A stretch of 64,000 nucleotides of DNA, taken from contig NZ_JBIRCY010000032.1 in NCBI RefSeq assembly GCF_044326205.1, positions 1 to 64,000 of the forward strand, in the 5' to 3' direction. The stretch is from Kumtagia sp044326205. GTDB lineage: Bacteria; Pseudomonadota; Alphaproteobacteria; Rhizobiales; Rhizobiaceae. Shown here piece after piece: positions 8,638 through 15,956 of the stretch; position 1 is the first letter of the stretch; every line of letters starts with the position of its first letter. Under the pieces are notes generated by a model. That model ran no database searches, was not told where the DNA came from, and saw nothing but the letters and a program-made list of their open reading frames with translations. The position numbers and the translations under genes were made by a program.

Positions 8638-10142
8638 TCATCCTCCGAGAGCAGGCCGTGCTCTTCATACAGGGCCGCGACCGGCGCCAGCGCCGGATGC
8701 ACAAGCGCGCGGCGCAGATAGGCGCGGATGCGCGACAGGTGCCTCAGATAGGCCGGCTTACCGTCGCGCTTGTCGAGGCGCACGAAGATTCCGAGGATTT
8801 TGGTGTTCCGCTGCACAGCGGTGATGGCATAGGCCTCACGAAAATTTTGCTCGTCGAAACCACCCTTCGCATGGCGCGCCGCGACATACGCGGCAACTGT
8901 CGAGCGCTCGATTTCCTCCGATATGGTAACCCGCGCGTCCATCGCGAGCGAAGCGATATCATAGGCCGAAGGCCCGATCATGGCGTCCTGGAAATCGAGG
9001 ATGCCCAGCCGGTCCGACCCTGAACGGCCGGCGCGCCAGATGATGTTCGGCGAGTGATAGTCCCGCAGCACGATGCCCCGCTCGGTACGGTCGAGGCGAT
9101 CGAAGACCTCATTCCAGGCGTCGGCGAATCGAGTGCGGAGGCTGGCGTCCGCCGGACCTCCCGTTTTCCAGGGAACATACCAGTCCAGCAGCAACTCGAC
9201 CTCGATCATCAGCGCGTCGTGGTCGAAGGGCGGCACGTTGTGGAATATGCCCGACGCGACTTCGAGCTTTTCGGGCCACGGATCGCCATGCAGCGTCGCC
9301 AGCAACTCGCTGGCGGCGGCATAGCGTTCGGCAATCGGCCTGCCGGTAGCATCGAGGACCGCCCCCTCGCCAAGATGCTCTAGCAGCAGGAAACCCCGGT
9401 CGAGATCGGAGGCCAACACTTCGGGCGCAGCGATCCCCCGCTCGCGTATCGCGCGGGCCATGGCGACAAAAGCGGCGACCGTCTGCGCTGTATGGGCGAT
9501 GATGGCGTAGGGTTTTCCGTCCTTGACCGGCGGTCCGAGGACCAGGCGCGGCGAATTCATCAGCACGCGCGGCGGCTGGTTTTCGGCGTGGATGGTCTCA
9601 TAGGCGCGCGCCGAGGCGTCACCTGGGAACGGCACGCGCTTTGCCTCGCCGGCGCCGGCCTGTCCCAGAAAATCGCGGATCGCAAGGGAGCGTACCACGC
9701 GGTCGAAGGCGGGGCCGGTGCCCGAGATCACAGCAAGGCGGCCTTCGCCCTCGTGTGAAAGCGCGACCGAAACAGACTCAGCCGGCAGCCGGTCGCCCGC
9801 GCGGTCTGGCCATTCGATGACCGCAGCCCCCTCGGCCAGCGCCTCGTCGAGGCCAAGCTCGTCGAGTTCGGACGGCGAACCGAGACGGTACAGGTCGAAA
9901 TGGACGACCGGCACGCGGCCATCATAGGTCTGCACGAGGGTGAAGGTCGGGCTCGGCACTTCGAGGTCGGGTGCGCCGGCATTGACGCGGATCAGCGCGC
10001 GGCCCAACGCCGTCTTGCCGGCGCCGAGATCGCCGGAGAGCGCCAACACATCGCCGGGGCGCAAGGCCAGCGCCAAATCCTCGCCGAGCCGTGCCGTCGC
10101 GGCATCGTCCGGCAGGAACCGTTCGAGGGAGCCGTGCGCCAT
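8634..10142 (-). CDS. tsaE: TsaE ATPase fused to AmgK-like sugar kinase
   Basis: 502 residues with two domains. Residues 1 to about 150 are TsaE, the ATPase needed for threonylcarbamoyl-A37 tRNA modification, with Walker A GDLGAGKT at 37-44 and the PSPTFTLVQTY and YRLGSPSEL family motifs. Residues about 165-502 are an aminoglycoside-phosphotransferase-fold kinase with the catalytic loop RDYHSPNIIW near 362 and the metal motif LDFQDA near 383. They resemble AmgK, which phosphorylates free MurNAc/GlcNAc at the anomeric carbon. Overlap with murU supports the cell-wall recycling role of the second half. The fusion is known in rhizobial genomes. The start lies 5 bases past the divL stop. Confidence 0.93.
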   Translation of the reverse strand: MAHGSLERFLPDDAATARLGEDLALALRPGDVLALSGDLGAGKTALGRALIRVNAGAPDLEVPSPTFTLVQTYDGRVPVVHFDLYRLGSPSELDELGLDEALAEGAAVIEWPDRAGDRLPAESVSVALSHEGEGRLAVISGTGPAFDRVVRSLAIRDFLGQAGAGEAKRVPFPGDASARAYETIHAENQPPRVLMNSPRLVLGPPVKDGKPYAIIAHTAQTVAAFVAMARAIRERGIAAPEVLASDLDRGFLLLEHLGEGAVLDATGRPIAERYAAASELLATLHGDPWPEKLEVASGIFHNVPPFDHDALMIEVELLLDWYVPWKTGGPADASLRTRFADAWNEVFDRLDRTERGIVLRDYHSPNIIWRAGRSGSDRLGILDFQDAMIGPSAYDIASLAMDARVTISEEIERSTVAAYVAARHAKGGFDEQNFREAYAITAVQRNTKILGIFVRLDKRDGKPAYLRHLSRIRAYLRRALVHPALAPVAALYEEHGLLSEDE

Positions 10143-10147
10143 GGAGC

Positions 10148-12697
10148 CTATTCAGCCGCGGCGCGGACGCCCGAAGGGACGAAAGGGAAGAGGCAGACGA
10201 CCGTGGTGCCGGCCCCCGTCCCTGTCTCGATGCGCACGGTGCCGCCATGCAGTTCGACAAAACTCTTGACGATGGAAAGGCCCAGGCCCGCCCCGCGCCG
10301 GCGGCCGCCATTGATGCGCGGCTCGAAGCGGCGGAAGACAGTGTCGAGGATTTCGGGCGCCATGCCCGGCCCATCGTCATGAACGGAAAACTCCACGCCG
10401 GAGTCGGTGCGGCGGCAGGCGAGCATGATGGTGCTCGCCTCCGGGGCGTAGTTCACGGCGTTGCTGAGCAGGTTGTAGAGGATCTGGCGGATGCGCGTCT
10501 CGTCGCCGTGGAAGCTTGCCGGCGCGCGCGCTGTGTCGATCGCCAGCTTGATGGAATGTTCCTCCAGCCTGTCGGCGATCAGTTCTGCGGCGGCGGCAAC
10601 GGTGCGGTCGACCCGCACCTCGGAGATCTCGAGCTCCATGATGCCGGCATCGACGGTAGCAAGGTCGAGGATGTCGTTGACGACCGTCAGCAGCACGGCG
10701 GAGGAGGAGCCGATGTGCTCGACATATTCGCGCTGGCGCGGCGAGAGCGGGCCGGTGGCCGGCAGCGACAGCAGTTCGGTGAAGCCGATGATGTTGGTGA
10801 GCGGCGAGCGCAGCTCGTAGGAGACGTGCTGGACAAAGTCATTCTTGAGTTGGTCGGCCTTTTGCAGCGCATCGTTCTTGTCGAGCAGCGCGCGCTCGAC
10901 ATTCACACTGTCGGTGACATCGACGAAGGTCATCATCACCTGGCCGTTGGGCAGGTGGATGATGGCGTAGCGCAGGACGACGCCGCTCTTCAACTCGGCC
11001 TGGCCGTGGCGGTCGCGGCGCTCGTCGTCGAAACCGGTGACAGCGGCGGAGAATTCGCGCCACGGGCTGGCGACGGCCAGCGCGTCGCACCAGACCTGGA
11101 TGGCCGAAATATGCATCTTCTGCGCGACGATGTCGGCCGGCAGCTTCCACAGCGTGGCAAAGGCCGGGTTGGCGAGCCGGATGCGGCCGTCGGGCCCGAA
11201 CACGGCGACGCCCTCCGCCAGATTGTCGAGCGTCTCGCCCTGCACGCGGACCGCCGTGTTGTAGCGGCTTTCGAGGTTCATGCGCTCGGTCAGGTTCTCG
11301 AAAATCCAGGTGACCCCGCCATTGCGCTGCGGATTGGCGACGACGCGGATGGTACGGCCGTCCGGAAGGTGCCACCAGTGCTCCTGCGAATCGACGGCGC
11401 GATAGGCGTCAAGCAGGTTTTCCTTCCAGCGCCGCCATTCCGGCTGCTCGGCGATCTTGCCGTCGCTGCGCAGCCGGTCGAGCAGCAGCGCATTGTCGGG
11501 CGCGCTTTCGAGGAAATTGGCTTCGAGGCCCCAGAGCTTCTGGAACGCCTGGTTGAAGAAACGCAGCTTTTCCTTGGTGTCGAAGATGGCGACGGCAGTG
11601 GTCAACTGGTCGAGCGTGTCGGCGTGGCTGCGCACCATGCGCTCGAATTCCTCGCGAACGGTCTGCACCGCGCTGACATCGGAGGCTAGACCGGCCGAAC
11701 CCTCTCCGGCGGAAAAGTCGGTGACCGCGAAGACACGGCGGTCGCCGGCCACGACGGTGGAGACCGTCTGGTCAAAGACGCGGTTCTTCTCGTGATGCGC
11801 TGCGATGGATTCGCGGGTGATCGTGCCCAGAAACTCCTTGTTGTCGCGCGCCGCGTCGCCGCCGCTCGGACTTTCGACCGCCTCGGCATAAGCGCGGTTG
11901 ACCCATTTCAGCCGCCCGTCGGCGGAGCGCAGCCAGAACGGCATCTTCAGGGCGTCGAGCAGGCCGATCATGATGTCGTAGTCGGCGGCGAGGCGCTGGT
12001 TCTCCAGCCGCAGCCGCGCCTGCACGCGCAGGTTTTCCGACAGGCTTGTGAAGCGGACGATGACATGCGAGGCGGTTTTGCGGCCCTGCACCTCCAAGGG
12101 CACGCCGGTGTTGGTCTCGGCGGTGAGGTCGAAGGGCACCGCCTTCTCGCGCAGCGCAATGATCGCATGGTCGAGTGCCGCGGCGGAGCGCGGCATCAGC
12201 CAGCGGCCGAAGGCGAGGAACGCCGCCCGGTCGTCTGGAGCGCCGGTCTCGGCCGGCAGGGCGCCGACGAGATCCGTCTTCTGGCGGTCGCTCGCCCACA
12301 CGACGAGGCGCTGGTCCCGCAGATTGAGCAGTGCATCCGAGCGCTGCACCGAGGCATTGAGGTCGGCGACGCGGGCGCGCAATTCGGTGTTTTCGGCGGC
12401 AGTGCGGGCGCGTTCCCGGATCATCACGATCGCCGAGATCAGCGCTGCGCCCATGACGCCGACGAAGACCGCAAGCTGGATGACCTCGACCGTGTTGACG
12501 GAAAACGCCATGCCCTTGGATTGCGCAAGCGCCGGCATCAGCGGGAGCGATGCCGACATCGCCGTGGCACCCAGAAGGACGGCAAGCGTCCGGTCGAGAC
12601 GGAACCGGCCGCGCCGCCTGATAGCGCCGCCATCCTCCGAATCCCTCGACAGGCCCGTTCCGGCCTTGCCCGCGAGAAGCGGGTTATCCCCCTGCAT
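10148..12697 (-). CDS. divL: DivL-type PAS histidine-kinase homologue with Tyr in the H-box
   Basis: 849 residues. There is one hydrophobic segment near the N-terminus (the VIQLAVFVGVMGAAL region), then several PAS-like segments, then a HisKA dimerisation domain and an HATPase domain (N-box NAVNYAP, G1 DDGPGM, G2 GAGLGLSIV). The H-box reads QHVSYELRSPL: Tyr627 replaces the phosphoacceptor His. This is the hallmark of DivL, the regulator of the CckA-CtrA cell-cycle phosphorelay in Caulobacter and relatives. The start at 12697 (MQGDNPLL) has AGGACAGG upstream. An earlier start would add 30 arginine-rich residues. It heads the run into tsaE, murU, addB, addA and trxA. DivL identity is inferred from the H-box and architecture. 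Confidence 0.88.
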   Translation of the reverse strand: MQGDNPLLAGKAGTGLSRDSEDGGAIRRRGRFRLDRTLAVLLGATAMSASLPLMPALAQSKGMAFSVNTVEVIQLAVFVGVMGAALISAIVMIRERARTAAENTELRARVADLNASVQRSDALLNLRDQRLVVWASDRQKTDLVGALPAETGAPDDRAAFLAFGRWLMPRSAAALDHAIIALREKAVPFDLTAETNTGVPLEVQGRKTASHVIVRFTSLSENLRVQARLRLENQRLAADYDIMIGLLDALKMPFWLRSADGRLKWVNRAYAEAVESPSGGDAARDNKEFLGTITRESIAAHHEKNRVFDQTVSTVVAGDRRVFAVTDFSAGEGSAGLASDVSAVQTVREEFERMVRSHADTLDQLTTAVAIFDTKEKLRFFNQAFQKLWGLEANFLESAPDNALLLDRLRSDGKIAEQPEWRRWKENLLDAYRAVDSQEHWWHLPDGRTIRVVANPQRNGGVTWIFENLTERMNLESRYNTAVRVQGETLDNLAEGVAVFGPDGRIRLANPAFATLWKLPADIVAQKMHISAIQVWCDALAVASPWREFSAAVTGFDDERRDRHGQAELKSGVVLRYAIIHLPNGQVMMTFVDVTDSVNVERALLDKNDALQKADQLKNDFVQHVSYELRSPLTNIIGFTELLSLPATGPLSPRQREYVEHIGSSSAVLLTVVNDILDLATVDAGIMELEISEVRVDRTVAAAAELIADRLEEHSIKLAIDTARAPASFHGDETRIRQILYNLLSNAVNYAPEASTIMLACRRTDSGVEFSVHDDGPGMAPEILDTVFRRFEPRINGGRRRGAGLGLSIVKSFVELHGGTVRIETGTGAGTTVVCLFPFVPSGVRAAAE

Positions 12698-12823
12698 TTC
12701 CTGTCCTCTCCGCCGCCCGCCGCCCCCAACCCGCCTCTCGGTTCGACGGTCAGAATGACCGTAAGCGTCGCGAATCATGATCAACATACAGGGTCGGCGA
12801 ATCGACGTGAAGAAGCCTGCCGC

Positions 12824-12861
12824 GCAAAAACAAAGCCGGGCGAAAAGTCAATCGTCCGGCT
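12824..12861 (-). terminator. Probable terminator of ahcY
   Basis: On the minus strand AGCCGG (856-861) pairs with CCGGCT (834-839) across a 16-base loop and is followed by TTGTTTTTG. It lies about 30 bases past the ahcY stop. The loop is large, so confidence is moderate. Confidence 0.55.
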
Positions 12862-12889
12862 CCATATATTGTATGTTGGTTAACGGAAA

Positions 12890-14290
12890 TCAGTACCTGT
12901 AGTGTTCAGGCTTGAACGGTCCCTGCGGGGTGACGCCGATATAGGAGGCCTGCTCGCCGCTGAGTTCCGTGAGCCTCGCACCGAGCTTGTCGAGATGCAG
13001 CCGGGCGACCTTTTCGTCGAGGTGTTTCGGCAGCACATAGACCTTGTTCTCGTACTTGCCGGGCTTGGTGAACAACTCCATCTGCGCCAGCACCTGGTTG
13101 GTGAAGGACGCCGACATGACGAAGCTCGGATGGCCGGTGGCGTTGCCGAGATTGAGCAGGCGGCCCTCGGAAAGCAGGATCATCCGCTTGCCATCGGGGA
13201 AGGAGATCATGTCGACCTGCGGCTTGACATTGGTCCATCTCAGGTTGCGCAAGGACGCGACCTGGATCTCATTGTCGAAGTGACCGATGTTGCCGACGAT
13301 CGCCATGTCCTTCAGCTTCCGCATGTGGTCGAGCGTCAGCACGTCCTTGTTGCCGGTCGCGGTAATCACGATGTCGGCGGTCGAGACAGCGTCGTCCATC
13401 GTGACGACCTCGTAGCCGTCCATGGCCGCCTGCAGCGCGCAGATCGGATCGGCCTCGGTGACTTTCACCCGCGCGCCGGCGCCCTTCAGCGAAGCGGCCG
13501 AACCCTTGCCGACGTCGCCGTAGCCGGCGACGATCGCCACCTTACCCGCCATCATCACGTCGGTGCCGCGGCGGATGCCGTCGACCAGCGATTCCTTGCA
13601 GCCGTATTTGTTGTCGAATTTCGACTTGGTGACGCTGTCGTTGACGTTGATCGCCGGGAAAGGCAGCAGGCCCTTCTTCTGCAACTGGTAAAGGCGATTG
13701 ACGCCCGTCGTGGTCTCCTCGGTGACGCCGCGGATCGCCTCGCGCTGCTTGGTGAAGAAGCCCGGAGAAGCCTTGAGCCGCTTCTTGATCTGCGCGACGA
13801 AATATTCCTCTTCCTCGCTCTGCGGGTTGGAGAGCACATCTTCTCCCGCCTCGGCGCGGGCACCGACGAGGATGTACATGGTGGCATCGCCGCCATCGTC
13901 GAGGATCATGTTGGAAAGGCCGCCATCGGCCCACTGGAAAATCTTGTCGGTATAGTCCCAGTAATCCTCCAGGGTCTCGCCCTTGACGGCGAAGACCGGG
14001 ATGCCGGCAGCAGCGATCGCAGCGGCGGCATGGTCCTGAGTGGAAAAAATGTTGCAGGAGGCCCAGCGGATTTCGGCGCCGAGCGCCTTCAGCGTCTCGA
14101 TCAGCACCGCCGTCTGGATGGTCATGTGCAGCGAGCCGGTGATGCGCGCGCCCTTGAGCGGCTTGCTCTCGCCGAATTCCTCGCGCGCGGCCATCAGGCC
14201 GGGCATCTCGGTTTCCGCGATCTCGATTTCCTTGCGGCCCCAGTCCGCGAGGGCAAGGTCGGCGACCTTGTAGTCCTTTTTGTCCGCCAT
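12890..14290 (-). CDS. ahcY: Adenosylhomocysteinase
   Basis: A 466-residue, NAD-dependent enzyme that hydrolyses S-adenosylhomocysteine to adenosine and homocysteine, removing the product inhibitor of methyltransferases and feeding methionine resynthesis. Visible signatures are SCNIFSTQDHAAAAI, the NAD-binding loop GYGDVGKGSA, the NIGHFDNEI motif and the conserved C-terminus KPEHYRY. The start chosen is the ATG at 14290 (MADKKDYKV), the usual alphaproteobacterial N-terminus. An upstream in-frame start would add 11 residues. A palindrome 95-112 bases upstream suggests SAH-responsive control. Confidence 0.97.
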   Translation of the reverse strand: MADKKDYKVADLALADWGRKEIEIAETEMPGLMAAREEFGESKPLKGARITGSLHMTIQTAVLIETLKALGAEIRWASCNIFSTQDHAAAAIAAAGIPVFAVKGETLEDYWDYTDKIFQWADGGLSNMILDDGGDATMYILVGARAEAGEDVLSNPQSEEEEYFVAQIKKRLKASPGFFTKQREAIRGVTEETTTGVNRLYQLQKKGLLPFPAINVNDSVTKSKFDNKYGCKESLVDGIRRGTDVMMAGKVAIVAGYGDVGKGSAASLKGAGARVKVTEADPICALQAAMDGYEVVTMDDAVSTADIVITATGNKDVLTLDHMRKLKDMAIVGNIGHFDNEIQVASLRNLRWTNVKPQVDMISFPDGKRMILLSEGRLLNLGNATGHPSFVMSASFTNQVLAQMELFTKPGKYENKVYVLPKHLDEKVARLHLDKLGARLTELSGEQASYIGVTPQGPFKPEHYRY

Positions 14291-14384
14291 AGTCAGCGCT
14301 CCGGTCAGAAATGGCCCGGGCACGGTGCCGAAACGGGCCTGATGGGCGCCTGACTAGCAGAAAGCCGGCAGGGCGGCAACGGGA

Positions 14385-14402
14385 TATAAAGAAATCTTTA
14401 TA
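14385..14402. promoter_or_regulatory. Candidate SahR (ArsR-family) operator of ahcY
   Basis: TATAAAGA and TCTTTATA form a perfect 8-bp inverted repeat with an AA spacer, between the small membrane gene and ahcY. SahR is an ArsR-type repressor responding to SAH that controls ahcY in Proteobacteria. The A/T-rich palindrome with AAAGA/TCTTT halves resembles the motif I recall for it. No SahR gene is in the window. Confidence 0.55.
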
Positions 14403-14423
14403 CGGATATGTCTTCTGTGAACG

Positions 14424-14627
14424 TTAAGGTCGGGGACCTTTCGCCCTACGGCGCCGTCGCGGAGGGCCTATTCGACGCCAGATAATGGAAACGATCGCGA
14501 TATAAAGGAAACAAACAGGTAGAACCAGCAACGGATATTCGATCTCGGCAACAGTAATAAGCAGCACACCGATAAAAAAAATCAAGCAGCCGCACAAAAA
14601 CCATAGCGCCTTGGCGATAAGAGCCAT
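14424..14627 (-). CDS. Small two-segment membrane protein of unknown function
   Basis: A 67-residue protein starting MALIAKALWFLC. There are two hydrophobic stretches (about residues 5-25 and 29-47) separated by a short acidic turn (AEIEYP), and an arginine-rich tail ending GPRP. The ATG at 14627 lies four bases after the HPr stop, and GAGGAGG sits nine bases before it, inside the HPr reading frame. The gene is therefore probably cotranslated with the PTS genes. I do not recognise the family. The strong ribosome site and the operon position are the main reasons to call it a gene. Confidence 0.6.
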   Translation of the reverse strand: MALIAKALWFLCGCLIFFIGVLLITVAEIEYPLLVLPVCFLYIAIVSIIWRRIGPPRRRRRAKGPRP

Positions 14628-14631
14628 TCGG

Positions 14632-14931
14632 CTAAGCCTCCTCGCCGAACTTCTCCGAAACGAGCTTGGCGAGCGCATCCACCGCCTCGGCGGCGTCGGG
14701 CCCGCTGGCGGTCACCGTGATGCAGCAGCCGGGGCTGGCGGCAAGCATCATCAGGCCCATGATCGAGGTGCCGCCGACCGTCACCCCGTCCCTCTCGACC
14801 TCGATGGACGACTGAAAGCCGGCAGCGAGCTGCACGAATTTCGCCGAGGCGCGGGCGTGAAGGCCTCGCTGGTTGACGATGAGAAGTTCGCGGCTGATCG
14901 GTCCTCCGGTCACAACCGCTCCTATGCTCAT
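14632..14931 (-). CDS. ptsH: HPr phosphocarrier of the nitrogen/regulatory PTS
   Basis: 99 residues. HPr (NPr-like) passes phosphate from EI-Ntr to EIIA proteins. The phosphoacceptor is His25 in QRGLHARASAKF. Ser56 in GGTSIMGLMML corresponds to the regulatory serine targeted by HPr kinase. About ten extra residues precede the usual start. The ATG at 14931 overlaps the EIIA stop by four bases. With hprK and an EIIA-Man-like protein next to chvGI, this is the typical rhizobial incomplete PTS, which regulates rather than transports sugar. Confidence 0.95.
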   Translation of the reverse strand: MSIGAVVTGGPISRELLIVNQRGLHARASAKFVQLAAGFQSSIEVERDGVTVGGTSIMGLMMLAASPGCCITVTASGPDAAEAVDALAKLVSEKFGEEA

Positions 14932-15329
14932 TTGCCACTCAGCATCTGGCTTGCGACGTTGATGTATTTGCGGCCGGCGAGTTGCGCCAGCTCCAGCGCC
15001 TTGGTCATGTCGTCGGCCTTGCGGGCGCTGGAGAGTTTTATCAGCATCGGCAGGTTGACGCCGGCGATGACCTCGATGCGCCCCGGTTCCATGACCGAGA
15101 TGGCAAGGTTGGAGGGCGTGCCGCCGAACATATCGGTCAAAAGGATGACGCCGGCGCCGGTATCGGTGCGCGCCACAGCGTCGACGATATCCTGGCGGCG
15201 CTGCTCCATGTCGTCGTCGGCGCCGATCGAAACCGTGGCGAAGCTCTCCTGGGCTCCGACGACGTGTTCGACGGCGTTGCGGAATTCCTCCGCCAACCGA
15301 CCGTGCGTCACCAGCACGAGTCCGATCAT
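14928..15329 (-). CDS. EIIA component of mannose-type PTS (regulatory)
   Basis: 133 residues with the single-domain EIIA-Man fold. The phosphoacceptor is His9 in LVLVTHGRLA. The LTDMFGGTPSN motif near residues 64-74 is diagnostic of the family. No EIIB, EIIC or EIID gene is nearby, so a sugar-uptake role is unlikely. In rhizobia such EIIA proteins are regulatory outputs of the PTS, and the operon with chvG/chvI suggests cross-talk with that two-component system. It overlaps HPr by four bases and follows hprK after a 158-base gap. Confidence 0.93.
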   Translation of the reverse strand: MIGLVLVTHGRLAEEFRNAVEHVVGAQESFATVSIGADDDMEQRRQDIVDAVARTDTGAGVILLTDMFGGTPSNLAISVMEPGRIEVIAGVNLPMLIKLSSARKADDMTKALELAQLAGRKYINVASQMLSGK

Positions 15330-15455
15330 TCCGTCATGGCTCCCGTCATCGCCCTTTCATGCGTTTCCCATACACTGGCTACCGCCGGGCGGGAGCGCCA
15401 TCTTGTCCAGCCGGCGTGCGTTGACAAGCCCAAAAGTGCAGTGCGGTATGCCATT

Positions 15456-15477
15456 TTGCCGCAGTCCCTTGCGGCAA
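15456..15477. other. Hairpin between hprK and EIIA gene
   Basis: TTGCCGCA (15456-15463) and TGCGGCAA (15470-15477) form a perfect 8-bp stem with a six-base loop in the 158-base gap. No T run follows on the minus strand, so it may be an RNA-stability or attenuation element. The role is inference. Confidence 0.4.
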
Positions 15478-15487
15478 CTGCAACGTT

Positions 15488-15940
15488 TTAGCCGAAAGGA
15501 GGAAGCGAAAGCCGGGCAAGAAGCGCCGGCAGAGCGCTTGAGACGCGGCGAGCGGCGAGCAAGAGTTCCGGCAACATGCAGCCGGCGATCTCGCTCCAGC
15601 GGTCCTCCGAATAGCGCGGCGCGTCCGCCTGCTCGACCAGCGTGACCAGCAAATCGATGACAGCCGATGGTTCGTGAGAAACTAACCGAGGCGTCAGTCC
15701 TCGCACCTCGATGAGGCCGGTGATCGCCGGTGGAGCCAGGCAGGCGAGACGGCCCTGGCGCGGAGATAGCAGCACTTGGTCATCGGCCAGCAGGGCGGCG
15801 TGGCGCCCCGCCGTTCTGGCGGCGGCGATCACCGCCAGCGCCAGCGTCGTCTTGCCCGAACCGGAAGCGCCGCGGATGAGGACGCCCCTGTCGCCGATGA
15901 CGATCGCGGTGGCGTGGAGGTTCGGGAGGGACGCCGTCAT
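15488..15940 (-). CDS. hprK: Short HPr kinase/phosphorylase (C-terminal domain only)
   Basis: 150 residues. HprK phosphorylates and dephosphorylates the regulatory serine of HPr. Walker A GASGSGKT is at residues 24-31, and the family signature region reads EVRGLTPRL near residue 78. Gram-positive HprK has about 310 residues with an N-terminal domain. This protein has only the catalytic half, as is normal for alphaproteobacteria. It begins 16 bases after the chvG stop, which supports one transcript with chvI and chvG. Confidence 0.93.
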   Translation of the reverse strand: MTASLPNLHATAIVIGDRGVLIRGASGSGKTTLALAVIAAARTAGRHAALLADDQVLLSPRQGRLACLAPPAITGLIEVRGLTPRLVSHEPSAVIDLLVTLVEQADAPRYSEDRWSEIAGCMLPELLLAARRVSSALPALLARLSLPPFG

Positions 15941-15956
15941 CGACGGAACAGCGATC

